Of a stretch of DNA of 64,000 bases, positions 23,471 through 37,950 are shown piece after piece. A program made the translations under genes and the position numbers. The notes under the pieces were generated by a model that did not search any database, was not told where the DNA came from, and was given only the letters and a program-made list of their open reading frames with translations. How positions within the stretch are numbered: position 1 is the first letter of the stretch; the number at the start of each line of letters is the position of its first letter. Location: contig NW_024104430.1 in the NCBI RefSeq assembly GCF_003945595.2, positions 744,001 through 808,000 of the forward strand. The letters are read 5' to 3'. This DNA is from Pipra filicauda. Its lineage: Eukaryota; Chordata; Aves; Passeriformes; Pipridae.

Positions 23471-26400
23471 AGGATATGGACCAGCAGAACAACTAGCCGT
23501 GCAGGTACAGCAAACAAGACTAAATGCATTTAGCAGTTAATGTGGGAAAAGTGAAAAAGATTTGCTATTGGATAGGATTTAATACATTAAAAGGGACTCT
23601 TTGGAGTGCAAGTTGCAGACAGTTGTCAGGGTGAACCATTTACAAATGCTGACTTGTGCTTCAGTAGTGATGAGCAGCTCCTGCTCTCACTATTGCATTG
23701 TAATTAGTACTCCCTGAAATAGTTCACCAGAGATTTGAAGACTGCCAAGCTCTATATGTCTTGCCCTGGCCTACTTTAGCTTTTCCAGCCAGTGATGGGG
23801 AAAGGTTAATGCAGAAGATTCTGCTCATTAGGAACACTAGAAATTAAGGGACTTGTATTTTCTAGTACCCACTGTTTGTGAAGCAATTCATTCAGGTGAG
23901 TGTTTCAAAGAATGAATAATCAATGATATTAAAAGCAAAAGAAGACTGAATTGAAAAAATCGTTCTCCTATAATTTCTTTCATTGGCTCTTGATTTTTCT
24001 GCTTGTTTTGGGGTGGGTAGAGCCTGGGTGCACCAGGGCAGCCCCAGTCTCAGGCATCAGGCACCCCTGTGGGGAAAGGGATGGGCTGAGGCCAGGCAGC
24101 TCTGTGGCCCCACAGGTGGTCCCAACACAGTGGGGCCATGTCCAGGCAGGGTAGGACAGTTTCTATTTGTTATAAACAATTAAGATTATACCTTAATGCA
24201 TTTTTCAGGTCTGTTTACACTTACTAATAAATATTCAAAGTTTTGTATGACAGCTAACACAACCATGCATTTTTGCTGGGTAAAGCCCTGTCACTAACTT
24301 TTTGTTAAGGGTTTGTCACCATCACCCTCAAAACGAAATGCTGTGGGCTCTTAAGCTGTACAATCTTTCCCTCTCCCCTGCACTGCCATCTGAAGCAGTG
24401 ATAAGTGCTAATTGGGAAGATTTTCTTATCAGTTCTCAGGGAAGCATATTTATGCTTGTCCTGCTTAGGAAGTAGATTATACCTGTAATCAGGGAAAGTG
24501 GGTGGGGGACTTCCCTATCAGCCCTGAAAAGCAGACAGCTCCAGTCCAGACAGGGCCATGAGGTAAGGCTGTCCTTAGGTTGGAAGGGTCCAGATGATTA
24601 GTGTCTGGGTAACACTGGGTTGATGAACCAAGCTGGTAGACATTTTGCATGAGGAGCTCTGTATCATGCTCCATTGCATATATTTTTCACAGTGTGAAGG
24701 CTAAGTACTGTGTGGTTATATATTATATAGAAAAGTAAGTTTATATAAACGTTTGTAGCTGTTTGCAGAAAAAGGCATTGGGGTTTAAAGTTGAGCACCA
24801 CTGTTTGACTGGAAAGAGAGTTCAGATTATTTAAGATCAATAAGCCTCTGTTCTCAGACTCATGGAGCAAACTGATGTTAGTCTAGACTCACACAATTTA
24901 CAAAGACAGAAGAAAAAACAGAATTAATTACATATAAAAAAATTGAAAAAATCTCAATAAATCCCAGTGTTATAACTTCTGGAGGGACAGACCAAATGAA
25001 AGGATGTAGGAGCATTTCATAATAATAAATAAGGGCAACTCTAAGACTCCCTGATAATATCAGAGCAAAATGTGTATTGCAAATAGGATGATAGCTTAAC
25101 ATAGAATAAAAATATATGTACAGACAAATGCCAGTCAATGCCAATCAATATTTAAAGACACAATGCTCCATCAATCACAGTTGGAGAAAGGCAGATCCCT
25201 TCATTTAGATTTTTGCATGTTTCCTCTCTCCCTCTCCTTTTGTTCTGTACCCCACAGGAGAACAAACAAGCAAACCTTTCAGTCATCTTTAAAACTCAGC
25301 TTTCCTTTCAGGAGTTTAGATAAAAAGGGTGGGGTCAGATGTGATATATCTCCTTTCCATTTTTTTTTGTGAGGTTCATGGAATTGACTTCTCGACCATT
25401 AGCATCCAAGATAACAGTTTTACTCAATGGCTCCTATTCAGACAGTGATTGACACAGGTGATCCATCTTCCCACTGCACCTCTTTACTAGAGGGTGTCTG
25501 ATACTTATCTGAAAAAAGAATAATTTCAGTTCAATTTACAGTTGATTCATTGAAAAAAAATACTGCTTTTGTATAAGAGAACAGTAGGAAGAGTTTTTCT
25601 CTTTTTTGACTTTTTTATTTGCAGCAGCATTAAAGGTTCGGAAAAGATCAGAATCTACTTCTTTGGTGCCTTTTTCCCCCCTTTCCTTTCCTTTATTCTG
25701 CTTTTATTATTGTATATACAAGATGGTGTTACCTGAAAAGTCTTCAGAAACAAAGATATTGAGGGCTAAAAAACAAAACTAAAAAAAAGGGGAAAAAATT
25801 AATTCACCTACATTATCATCACACTTCCTTCTGTGCTGGCTTCTTGTTTAATAGAGCCCTGATGGCTCTGCCAGGGATTCATTTGACTTAACCAAGTCCC
25901 TACAGCTTCACAGAGAGACTCTTCTTGTGCATCAAGATTGACCCAGGTGTAGGTAAGTGTGATTCCTAGTGGGAACATTTTTATGGAATCTCTAACCAAG
26001 TCAGATGGCAGTGATTATTTCTGACTTCTCACAACATCATTGCAGCCTAATACTTACATCTTCCTAGTTAGTAGAATCTAGTGCAGGTGGAACAGCGGCT
26101 GTACTTTCAATATTTGCCTGAATTTGAGCTTTTTGACCAAAGGATCTGTCCTAAATATATTTCTGGAAAGTAGGATACAGTGCTATATAAGTGACAGATA
26201 TTTAATGAAGATATTTAATGAAAAAATTAAATTATATGTGTTCTTAATTTTGAAATCCTATCTTACTAAGAAACAGAAGAGTGAGTCATGTATTAAATTC
26301 TGATTTATTGGTTTTAATTTTTCCTTCCTCCTTCTTTCTCACTGCTTTCATACTTCCAGTAATAAAGTGGAGAAAAAGCAAGGATAAGAAGTACTGAATA

Positions 26401-26683
26401 TCTGTACTGAAACCAATTTTCAGACAAAGTAATACAGACTTCTCTGCAATGTTAAAAAATAGTTACATAAGTTTGCTATTGTTGGTTTCCCTTAATTATT
26501 TAAATATGAAAGAACTTGTTTCCACTGATCAAAGTAATGCCTAAGAAGGTAAAAGGTAGTTATATTATAATTACTGATATACCTGCTCTCATGGTGGAAT
26601 TGTACAGCATTCAAAATATCTTAAATATCATAAAGCAAATGGGTTTCTTTACACTGTTTTCTCATTGTATACTGACATCCTAT
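23471..26683. other. mostly nothing recognised; GC-rich patch at 24000-24150
   Basis: The AT-rich DNA is broken by a GC-rich patch of about 150 bp (24000-24150) that I cannot assign; it may be a decayed repeat. A poly-T and poly-A rich zone lies near 25540-25800. Confidence 0.4.
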
Positions 26684-26688
26684 GTTAC
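26684..26688. repeat. target-site duplication GTTAC, left copy
   Basis: Identical to 27435-27439 on the other side of the LTR. Confidence 0.75.
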
Positions 26689-27434
26689 TGAAATGCTGAG
26701 ACCTGAACAACAGACCCTGAGCCACAGCTGACCTCTAGATGAACCTTCCAACCTAATGTTATATTTATCTGCTTATTAGCCAAAATTCTATATAATCATT
26801 AATAAAATTCATAGTTTGATAAGACTACACCTCTGTGAACATGTAGGCTTCTTAGTAAGTTGTATTGGAGATATGAATGTATCTATCTTTCTGTATTTAG
26901 AGACTGGTCAAGATCGTGGAAGTAGATGGCTGGCCTTGGTTGACAGTAGATGGTTCAAATTGACTCCCTTGATTTTCCTCTGAGCCCTGGCAGACTTTGG
27001 GTGAAATCCAAGGAGAGAAGAAAGCCAGATATTTTCTGCATTAAATAAGTGATGTAAGCTTGTTTGTTTAACAACATAAGAGACAGACCCTTTCGCAGGG
27101 AAGATGAAGACCTCACCTACACGTGGACACACTGCATAGGATTTCCTGGTCACCAGGAGTGGTTCTCTGACCCTTCGCTGTGATCGGGGCTTCCCAGCTA
27201 ACACGAAGGTCTGGATGATGCTGATGGTAATGTATTAAAGGGTAACTGGTGATATATCTTTCTTAATCACTACTCTTTATAGTAATGACTAGGTGCATTG
27301 CTAAGCCTATCCTTTTGTAATTCTTTGCTTCTTTTGTAATTCTTTGCTGTTTTGCACTGTAATAAATTTATACACTTGTTCTTTAAAGTTGGTATCTGTG
27401 TTTCTTGTACTGACCCTCATCCCCTGGCAAAACA
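26689..27434 (+). mobile_element. solo LTR with perfect 5-bp duplication
   Basis: The 746-bp unit begins TGAAATGCTGAGACCTGAAC and ends TGGCAAAACA, and it is flanked on both sides by GTTAC. The polyadenylation signal AATAAA is at 27361-27366, close to the 3' end as expected. The sequence just before it holds a direct duplication of CTTTTGTAATTCTTTGCT (27312-27347). The middle contains GATCGGGGCTTC and GGTCTGGATGATGCTGATGG. I recognise these blocks as a bird LTR family, but I am not sure of its class. No internal sequence remains. Confidence 0.8.
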
Positions 27435-27439
27435 GTTAC
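27435..27439. repeat. target-site duplication GTTAC, right copy
   Basis: Identical to 26684-26688. Confidence 0.75.
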
Positions 27440-30400
27440 ATGAAGGAGAAGCTTTAGCAGTCAAGATCAAACTTTTCGACACTGAATGAGTATTTCCCCG
27501 AGTATATACAATATTGCAGCAAATGAGTATGTGGTATATTTTCTGTCTAGCTACAACTTTCTTGTCCTGGATTTGCTTTGTATTTTCCTCTGGATTTCAA
27601 ATTGTCCATTTAAAAACACTACTGAAAATACAGCAGAAATTGCACTGATTTCTTTCTTTTTTAATTCAGATGCTGTCTGTATCTGCATGATATTTCATGA
27701 TAAATGGCAAAGGGAAGGAACAAAATTATTTCAAGAACTGGATAAGAGGGTATTATGATGGAGAAACTGAATGCTATAGTGATATCAAGCAACTTGTGTG
27801 ATTTGGACTTGACCCACATAGTGTCATCTCTTGCGGATAATTAGAAAGTTCCCACTAGAATGTTAATAAGCCAGTGTTCTTCATCATCACTTAGTCACAA
27901 ATTAATCCCACTTCGTCAAGATATTATGAGAGGGTTGTTTTGAGGTTTTTAAGACTTCAGATTTGCTAGCAAATATTTATCTTAACTTTTGACTGGTGAA
28001 AACTGCAGTTATTTCAGGTCTTACCATAACTAGATGTACTGAAATTTACTGGGTTTACTTTTCTTAATAAAATGGTTTGATATTTGTGGGTTATAACTCT
28101 ATTCATGATTGGAAAGGCCATTACAAAATTATCCGCTCAATAAAATAATTCTTTTTTTTCTTTCCATTAACAGCAATTGCTGGTGGTCACAGAGAAAACA
28201 AATATTGTCACAGAAAACAATGATTGCTTTTGATTTTTTTTCATCTGAAACCTTTCTGTTCTTGGTGAATTCTCACAAAATAGATCCAATGATTTCATGA
28301 ATATATTAAGCAAGCTATAATGACATAATAAATGCTGATGCAGCAGGCAGAACATGTCACTGGAATGAGATCTTGGGAAACTACTATCTGTCTGCAATTA
28401 TAAGGTATTGACAAAAAAACCAGAAAACCTTAATGTGAAGCCTGCCTTTTTTCTGTAGTCTATCTTTTAATGCTATACCCTTAGGAAGTGTTACAGGTAG
28501 GTGTAAAGTACAAACATGCAAGGATATTCTCACTAATGGTGATTCAGGTATCTGATGGAAACCCTTTTCCCCGTTATCTGTTAGGCTCAATGAGATAACT
28601 TGATAAAATACACAGGATATAACCCACCTCCCATTAATTGACATGAAATGGGGTGGCTTTTTTCTCTTTTTAATAGGAATCAGAGGAAACATCTATGCTG
28701 TAAGTGCTAATTCTATTTTTTTAAAAATATATATATATATTAGACAAAAAGAAATCTTTTAGAAGTGTGTAGGATGTTCTTACAAGTACTGTGGAAATAG
28801 ATATTTGCAAAGATATGTGGAATTGCGTTTTGTATGGTCAGCTCTTTTAAATTTGTTTGTAGCACAGCCTTTTGACCTCAGTACTGGATCTGGGTACACA
28901 GTGATAACCTGATATGGTTTTATACTAAAATAGATTAAGATATTAATTTGTTTCAGCAAGATTTGAGAGCTGCTGTTCACAGTCTCAACTGAAAACTTTC
29001 CTTCATCTATCTCCTTCTCATTTCACAAGAATATCACAATTCTGCTGGATAGTTTTGATTTGTTGTGTTGCTGACATATTCTTTGGAGGAAAAAGCAAGC
29101 AGTTATTGCCTATACCTTTAACGAGAAACTTCTTGTATAACACCAAGACTAATTTGGATGAACACTGCAGGTATCCACAGAGCAAAAGCAATATCTTTTG
29201 CAAAGAACTGCCATAAAAAGTCTTAGGGGAAGATACAATCTTCCTTGTACAGAAATAAAGCCAATTCTATTTCCCACTCTCCCTTAAATGTAAGCCGCTT
29301 AGTGGGATATCTCAAAAAAAGAAAAAGATAAAATCTAGAGATTAAGAAGTCATATGACACATAAATCAAAAGAACAGAAGGGGTTGAGAATGAGTTTGTA
29401 AAGAAGTAATTTTTAGCATTCACTATAATTGGTCTGCTACAGTACTTATCCCTTATCTGCTTTTTTTAGTTATCACCATTTTTCTGGAACATGATGGATA
29501 ATTGTACTTAGGAATTTGAAAGTAAAATGTGGCATTTGCATAAAGATTTCATTTTTAACTCAATTTCACCTTTACATTTTTTAGCCTCATCTTGTTAGAA
29601 AAAGGCACCTGAAAAGCAAAGTTAGTTACCATAAGGGCATATCATATATTGCTATAGATCACAGGACCTTCTGACTTTTGAAAGATAGCTTCCTACCCTT
29701 TACAAGATTTCAGTCCTCTGTGTCACTGTGACAGCAACCTCAGTTTGATACTATAATGTATCTGACTGGAGAAGCTGGCGTAGTATCTTTGAGGATTCAA
29801 AATGAAGGTAGAAATTATCACCTCAAGAATGTGTTCAGCATTTCTAGAGACAATAAGGGAAGAAAGCAGAAAACATGTACAAAACTTCAGCCTTTAAATA
29901 ATACAAACTGCTGAAATATGCACATCACACATTTAATCAACAATAGAGGCCCTTTTGTTGAGAGCAATTTATCATAAGATAGACAGAATTATGATAGATG
30001 ATGGGACACAGGAGAGCCTGTTTCTCTGCATGACTCTGAAGAAGTAGCTGCTTACGGGAAACATTAAGGTTGCTACACCTGAGAGAGTTAATAAGGGATT
30101 TAGTAGGGCATATCCACTCCTGGATTATGCTTCCTTTTCTAACTTTCACATAAAAGAGCACTCACAAATGTGTGCCTGCTAAATGCTCTTGTCTCTACTC
30201 TTCCAGCATAGGCAGCCTTCAGGGCTAGTCCAGTTTTTCCCCAGGCACCATTCTGCTTTCCATTGTGCACCTTTCGATTTACCTTTGAAAAGCAGTTCTT
30301 CTGTGAAAATATCATACCAACTGTGTATCAAATAAAAATAAAATTCAAATTTCCAGGTAAATAGTTGCCTTTTCATATCTCTCAGTTTATTCCCTTTTGT

Positions 30401-33400
30401 GTTGATTAAATAATTTCTTTAAAATGCATCACCAACATCCCTTTCCTATGATGTTTTGATTATGAATAGATTTTTGTTATGCTTAATCTTAAATTAGAAG
30501 GTTATCTATTTTTTCCTTACATTTATTTGGTTTTTTTCCCACTTGTGGTCCTTTCTCCTGCAGTTTAGGACTGTAGGGAGATCCTCAGCAGATTAAAGTG
30601 GAATAGCTCTGCTGATCTCAGAAAAAGTAGGGCAGTTAACACAGAAAAAAGGCAAAACTTCATCTCATTTTGCACCTGGACACAAAAATTGGGCTAATAC
30701 ATAAAAAATCATGTCTCAAATGTAAAAAAAACCCTCCAAAAGCACTGAGAGAATCTGTTATAAGCCTTAACAGTGAGAAATTTAACTAAAAACATGTTTA
30801 GCCTAAATTTTCTGTGTTTCAAACTACTTTCTCTACATTCAATGGTTTCTTGTTTGTATACTCTCCCTGCTATCTATCTCATTCCAGGTTGATGCCTTTA
30901 GCTTTGCCACTTCTTCATGTTTTCAGGGATTTCATTTTTTTGTTGACCACTGCTGCAGTTATTGAGGCCTTGTTCTTCCCACGATTTTAAAGATGAGTGA
31001 TGGGAGTCATCTTGCCTTGTTTGGCTGCCCCAAACTAAAATGGGCAAGTCTTACTTAGTCCCTCAGACTCTTTTATCAACAATTCAAAAAATAACTATCT
31101 ACACAGGATTACATTAATTTTATTTTAAAAAAGGACATGTAATTCTATTATCTCATGTTATCTAATTCCCACCACAAATTATCAAGGAAATCAAGGCATA
31201 CTAACTGATAGATCAAGCTTTTAGATGCTTCAGTGTCATGGATTTCACCTGTAATATTCATTTTATTTTCAGTATTTAATTTTTATTCATAATTTTAAAG
31301 TTTGTCTTTCATGTAACTCTGAGAGGAGGGATGAGGATCAGTGTTGCAAACACTGTTCTACCTATGGCTAGAAGTTCCTTAAAAAGGTGCATGTGAAGTG
31401 AATCAAACTGCAATATATCCCGTCTTTTTTTTTTTTCTGGTACCTTTTTTTTGGTGTGTGTGTCCCTAACTTCATATTCTTTTCTCTTGACTCCAGAATT
31501 TGCATTGTCCCAAAAGAGCACAGCTGTCAGTTTTTTAATCAAAACTCACTCTTTACCATAGCTATGTCTCAATCTGTGAATATGCATAACACTAAGAAAA
31601 ATGTGCTTTTCAATTAGAACAATGAGCGACAATGCTGGAGATGGAGTCGCTATGTATATATGCACACGTATCTATATGTCCAGCAGTTAGAGGTTTGTGG
31701 GTGTTTTCAGCTGACGACTATGACTTTCAAAAGGACTTGTCATGTAGATCCTCAGTCATCTGGAACACTGTTGCAAACACTTCATTCTTTTTCCCTGAAG
31801 CTTGCTCCCAAGCTTTCATTCATCAGTGCCTTCTGGCACAAGCCTGTGTGGGAGCTGGAGTCCACTCGACCTACACAGCCAGAAAGCTTAACACGCACCA
31901 GGAACAGAACATTTTGAAAATTGCCTATTCTCCTTTTCCCAGTAGAGTCAGTCTTTTACACATTTAGCTGCCACATTCAGAAGTCAAATGCCTTTATTAT
32001 GATTGTTCATTGCCAACAATGTGCTCTGCACTGTGCAATATATAACACTACAAGGCAGGGTCTTCTCTAGGGACAAAGAATATTGTTCTCTAGCTAATGT
32101 CAGGAAGTGAGACTGTAGTGATTTTTGAAAGCAAAATATCTTCTTGGGCTTTACTGCTACAACAAGAAAAAGATAAAAGTCTCTTAAACCAGACAATGCA
32201 ATCCTCACAGCTCCCTATTAGAGCAGAGGTTTAATTTGTTTTGGATGTTCTTATCTTGTAGACACAATTCTAGACACTTTCTCAAAATAAGTCAATACTG
32301 ACATTACACTTTGCCATCGTTTACTCATTTAGAGAAGAAGCCATTGTCTTTCTGTATATGTTAAGATGGGAAGTGCAGTCACAGGTTAGTGACATGTCCT
32401 TTATCATCCCATATATCAGTGTCAGAAACAGTACCTACACTTTTAAACAGTACACTGTCTCAGTCCAGAAGCTATATCCTTCAAAATGATGGTGCTTTGG
32501 AAGCAATGCAAATGGGGACAAGTTGTATAGTGGTGGAGTGTCATACTAAAGGTGTACTGTACACATATTAATGCAACTGCATCATGCCACTGAACTCAAA
32601 AAGTCTACTGAACCCTGCCTGTCATGCTAAAAGGCGGCAGTTGTACCGTCCATCATCAACCTCTGCAGATGATATTTGGAAGAATTTGCAAGAATTTGAG
32701 ATCCCCAGCGCTACTTCTCCTTTTGGCTATTCACTTACCACAGATTGACAGCCCAACCACCTGTAAAATATTTTCTCCTGTTGTTCTTTATACACAATGT
32801 GCTGAACTTTCACGCATTTGCATCACATTAATTCTCAGTGTCATGAATTAGGTCTTCCTCATTTATCTGCAAGATAGATGACAGCATTTTGGAATAACCA
32901 CTGAAGAATAGTTGAAGGTTGTTTGGTAAATGGCTACTGTAACGTCAGTTCATAGTAAACACACCTCTCCTAGCAGACAAAAATAAGAAAATACAAAGGT
33001 GCTGTTTTCCAACACTATGAATGAAAAAGAAACTTAGGAACAGCTACTATTAATCCATTTAGTGATGAATGCTAGTATTTTTCAATAGTGTTAAAATATT
33101 TTGCAAGGGGCCATGGCTTCATAATAGTGCTACTCACTTAGCAAGCCTAGTCACTCTGCAGGGAAGAAACACAGTAATTGTCACTACTAACACAGTGACC
33201 ATGGACCACACTCCTCTCTGGAACAGCTGGTAATGATGTCAGAGAATAGTCAACCACATGTTTACCCTTCTCTGCTATAATATAATTGTATTACTTTGAA
33301 TTTTAAAGATCCTTCTTGTTCTTTTATTTTCTGAATCCGGTTTTGGAGATGAACCACTGTCACTGACAGTAATACTAGGCTTAGTCAGAGCTTGTGCTTT

Positions 33401-36400
33401 GTTTGCAGAGACATTCTTTTATTAGAGGTGGAGGATTAAGCATTAATATCAGAAAAAAAAAAACCAAACCAAAAACATAACCACCCAAACCAAACAAAAA
33501 CACAGAGGAGGAAGATTAGACTGCAAACAGTTTATTTCACCACTGACAAATTTAGAGTGAGCTTTCAAGACTCAGTGGTGTTAAATCATCTGATTTGGCT
33601 TGCAGCTCACAAAGTTTATGGAATTACCTTGCTAGAGGATCCCATTAAAGTCCCTTTCTATTTCTTTCTTTCCCATCTGCACTGACACCCCTCTAGAGAA
33701 TGACACCTTTATTGGGAAAACTCTTTAACTAGTAACAATTCCAAGTAAGCTGTCAACACTATTGACTTAGAGGAGTATGTGTGTTTTCCCCCTGCATTTC
33801 TCTTTATAAATTCATTTTTCACATTTGCAAAATTTCAGCTATGGAGAAGAGTCATTCAGTACTACTGCTGTACCTCTGTCAAGATATGATTGGTCTCAAT
33901 AGCGCTATTTGCATGACATTGTCCTGTCCATTTTTTAAAACAAATAGTAACTTAATCCATAAATAACATTTCCTTTATAACGCATTGATACATTACTTAC
34001 CTTTTTAAGGCTGGTGAATCTTGTGAATGTAAGGCCTAAGTTCTGAGGGTGGAATGTTGATGAAAGTTGCTATGTAATAGTTCTTATGGGGAGGGAGAAG
34101 ACAGGAAAATCTTTTTCTGATGAAGACCTATGAATATTCTTCTGGTCTTTCACAGGTTAATTTCCTGACAGCTTCCCAAAAATCCCATTGAACTTTAGAG
34201 CATAAGAGAGCTTTTCTGTGTTATTTTCATTGTGTTTGCTATTTATGAATGTTTATGCATGTGTTTGAAATGTTTAAGTGCAGTTTGAGTAATAATGGCT
34301 TTTAAGTATATTTTAAATTAAGTAGCCAAAGAGGGCAGTCTGTTTTTGGACACTGCTTCCAAATATCTACCTAATTTCTAAAGCAAAATTATATACTTTC
34401 TTAAAATTTCTCATCTACTCCATTTGACAGAGCCTGCACCAAGCTATAGAAATATAGGACCTTTTTCTCCCACTGATTACAGCTAAACTTTTATTCAATG
34501 TTTTTTCGAACACCACCATTGTTTTAGGAACTTACTCTCATTAAATTTATTTCAATATTATTCTTTTAGCTCTGCAATTTGTCTTGAAAGCTCTAGTCAC
34601 ACAGCCGAGTCATTCGCATTTTCTACCCAGCGAGGCTTATCTTTCAGTTTAGGCAATTGCTTTGGCAATTTGCATTTTGGTGCAATCTTCAGACTTTTTC
34701 TTGTTTCAGCATGGAAAGGAGGGAGAAGAAATTCACAGTCAAAATTATTCAACTGCAGAAACTTACACAATTGCAAATTTTATGGTGAATTTAACCTACG
34801 CTACAGCTGATTACACAGCTGCTACATGTTTATACTAATGGGGGTTCCAGTTTTCCTTCAGACCCAAGCCCCAGTCGTCCATATTCGGATATGTCAACTG
34901 ATGTTCAGATTCTACTCTTGAGTGAGCCAGCTGGCTTCCCTGGCAGGAAAATGAAAGATTGCATTCAAATCTTTTCCCTGCAGACAGTATGATGACCAGA
35001 ACTACACTGATTAAAGCCTGCTCACAGTGCCCCTCTGAGGCCTTTTCATACCCTCACCATGAACCGCATTGTCCATGCTGCCTTGACCTTGTTTTTTGGT
35101 GCAGAAATTCTTACAAGGTGGGCTACAAGACAGTCCTCTCATTTTTGGGTAAATTTTTTGTATACCTCTTATGTAAGGAGTGTGATTTGTATTGCAGAGA
35201 AAAATAAAGTCTTCATTCATATTTTGAATGTGCCCATAGCTGAAATCACAACATCTGGTGTGAATTCTGTGGCAGGAAAAGGAGTTAAACTCCTAAGATC
35301 TCCTGTGCCTTAACTAGCAGAGGAGCCACACAGATTTTTTTGTTTGTTTGTTTCTTTGTTCATTTTGGTTTTGAAATAAGCTCAGGAGTATTTTTTCTGT
35401 CATGTTCCATTGTATCTATGATGAATTGCACAAAACACACAGCGAGGAAACTACAGCTGGGACATCTCACAGCTCAGGCAGCTTTAACTAAGTTCTAGGA
35501 GAAGTCTCAGCTGAAGCCTCAGTGAATGGGAATCCCAGAATCCAAAGAATGAAAAGAAGACCCTTGCACACAGCTAGGCCTGAAGTCCCAGGAGAGAAAA
35601 TTTTCAGGAGTCTAACGCTCCAGAATTAATTCCTTAAGAGATCCTTTAGGGCCATGCTCATTTCTCCTGTAGTCTACATAAATACATTGCTATGTATGAT
35701 CATTCTGACATTTTTGGAAGAATAGATAGGTATATGCACTCTGGCTTGCAGAAATGTTTCATGAAGTACTGACTGCTTGGTAGGATCTAGCCTCTAGGAC
35801 GTAGGAACCATTAAGATACTTTAAGGCATTCATATGTCCTCTGCATAAACCGTGTCTTCATCATTTACAAGATACCACGAGAAACTACTTCTAGTTCAAG
35901 TGAAGGAAACTAGTCTGATTAGTAAGACTGCACATATCACAAATAAACAATTTTTTTTTTAATACCCCGTTGGTAATCTGTTGATGTGTAATTTAGGTAA
36001 AATCTCTTAACCATTTTTTGCCTCAATTTACTAAGCCATAAAACCAGTACTAAGGCACTGTTTTTCTTTCCTGTGACACTGGCCATCAAATTAAATATAA
36101 TTAAAGAATATTATTGCAATGAAGAATATTATTGGATTTAAATAAACCTTTTAACTCCTGTCAACATCCTTTTGTATTAAAATTATGCTAAGAATGTATT
36201 ATTTTGTTGTTCCAGACTCATCTCACATTTGCTGAATATACAACATCTGTGATATAGCAAGACTCCTGAACAGGCTTCTTCAACTGCCCACAGAAAGCTC
36301 AAAAAATATATAGATGATGTTTTGTGTTAAACTGCCGGTTCTTTCAGTCTGTACAAGAACCTTTGGTTTTGCCTAAGACCAATGGAAGACTAAAGGAACA

Positions 36401-37857
36401 TCTCCCCCTAAATTTTCATTTCAAGAGTTTTAAAAAACTTTTCCTAAATTTTAGTGTCAGGAGTTTACTCCAAAATAAATTTTATCTTTGGTTTTTGCTT
36501 CTACACAGCTATTTTGAGTATCTTCCATCCAGAGGTTCCATCACAGAATGCAGGTGATTCTAAGTATGGGGCTGAAAATCCCAGTGTCCCGCTTTGAACA
36601 AGTATTTCTGTTAGATCTTCCTAAATCTACCCAGAACAAAACTAAGGTTTTTATAGAAAGTTTTCACAGGTCAACATAATTTCTTTAAAATGGAACACTG
36701 TTTATTATCTATCATTAGAGTAAATAAAAGGTTTTAACTCAGTAACTCATGTTATTCTTTGTCACCTATAGAGCAGGAGAGATTAAAATACTATAAAAAT
36801 AAAATAACAATTATATTTTGAAATATTATTTTTCTCCAATGACATTTCACTTTTTTCCATTCATATCTATAAAAGAGTTGATGCAAATACTATACTGATA
36901 AATGTGAATGCTTCACTGTTATATGATCTGGGACAGAACTCTTCTGCAGTGAATCTTCCTCTTTTGGAAATCTTCTGATTTGAATAAACTCACTTCAAAA
37001 GGATTTTCTTTTTTTTATTCTTCCTTTTTTTCTTTTTTTTTTAAACAATACTAATCCTGTCTTGTGTTTAATGCAAATAGTACCCAAAAAGCATCTATAA
37101 ATCATATTTTATGCTTTTGTTTGTCTGTTTTGCTTTGTTTCACAAGTACAAATACAGATTTGCAAATAATGCATCATCTCCAGTTGTCCTTGACAGCAAT
37201 GCACATTACATGGAACCACACATCTCTCAAAAGATTCTGGCAGTATTTTATGTAGCCAAGGAGATATTCAGAATTAGCCTTCCACTTTACATTGTTCCTT
37301 GTCCTTCACTTATTGACGTACTAACACCAAGTATCTCAGTACGTGAAGATTTTCTCCTCTACATTTATTTCTTGTCAGTGTCCTTGCTTGAAACTTTTTT
37401 CCAAGTGACCAGAAAAGAATACCCCAGACAATATATCAGCAAGCAACTAACTGATAGAAAAAGGATCCTTAAAATAAATATGCACAAAAATGTAGTGTAT
37501 TGACTGTAACAGTATTCAGTAAATGACTGAGACTGATGAGAAATAAATTAAGGTGTTTTTAGAAAACCCAGTATTATGGAGAAATACACTTTGCAGATGG
37601 ATTTTTTTTTTTTTTTTTTTTTTTTTTTGGTATTACAGATATTTTTTTTGCTTTTAATTTAGGTTAAAATAGTAGCAATATAAAATCAAAGTATTCAGAA
37701 TTACTTATTTTTAAAAAGCACTAATAATACTATGAGAAAATGAAAAATTAGTTTCTTGCTGCAATCTCATTTGAAAGGTTTCTGAGAAAAGAGGGGTACT
37801 GAACTGAAAAACAAGTCCAACATAATTTTCATTTAAGTTACCTAATTAACCTGGTCT
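27440..37857. other. long AT-rich stretch, no gene or known repeat seen
   Basis: About 10.4 kb without a supported gene or interspersed repeat. It holds simple-sequence runs: (AT)n at 28728-28741, an A/C-rich run at about 33450-33505, a TTTG-rich run near 35335-35360, T-rich DNA at 37005-37045 and a 27-nt T run at 37602-37628. Open frames of 100-130 codons (for example 31632-31967 and 37111-37503) have no recognisable domain and read as chance. Confidence 0.5.
37602..37628. repeat. poly-T run (27 nt)
   Basis: An uninterrupted T27. I looked for a minus-strand retrocopy whose poly-A tail this could be; the bases to its right show no reverse polyadenylation signal or transcript-like sequence. 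Confidence 0.9.
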
Positions 37858-37950
37858 GACCTCAAGCTAGCCTTTCTTGGAGCAGAAGTTGGGACTAAAT
37901 AACATTCCAAGGTAATTCCAACCTGAATTATGCTGCAATCCTACAATATA
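37858..37950 (+). mobile_element. decayed CR1 3'-end fragment
   Basis: CTTGGAGCAGAAGTTGGGAC, then TTCCAAGGTAATTCCAACCT and a degenerate tail GCAATCCTAC follow the order of the last 90 bp of CR1. It is diverged. Confidence 0.6.

Noticed and set aside
23009..23533. 174-codon plus-strand frame
   Set aside because: It is antisense to the CR1 ORF2 remnant; the real coding direction is minus.
31632..31967. 111-codon open frame on the plus strand, overlapping another frame
   Set aside because: Two overlapping frames of similar length and no family resemblance; it reads as chance.
37111..37503. 130-codon open frame on the plus strand
   Set aside because: It has no recognisable domain, is rich in Phe/Leu/Ile/Tyr as chance frames in AT-rich DNA are, and has no convincing splice or promoter context.
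37602..37628. Poly-T as the tail of a processed pseudogene on the minus strand
   Set aside because: No reverse polyadenylation signal or gene-like sequence lies to its right and no flanking duplication was seen.
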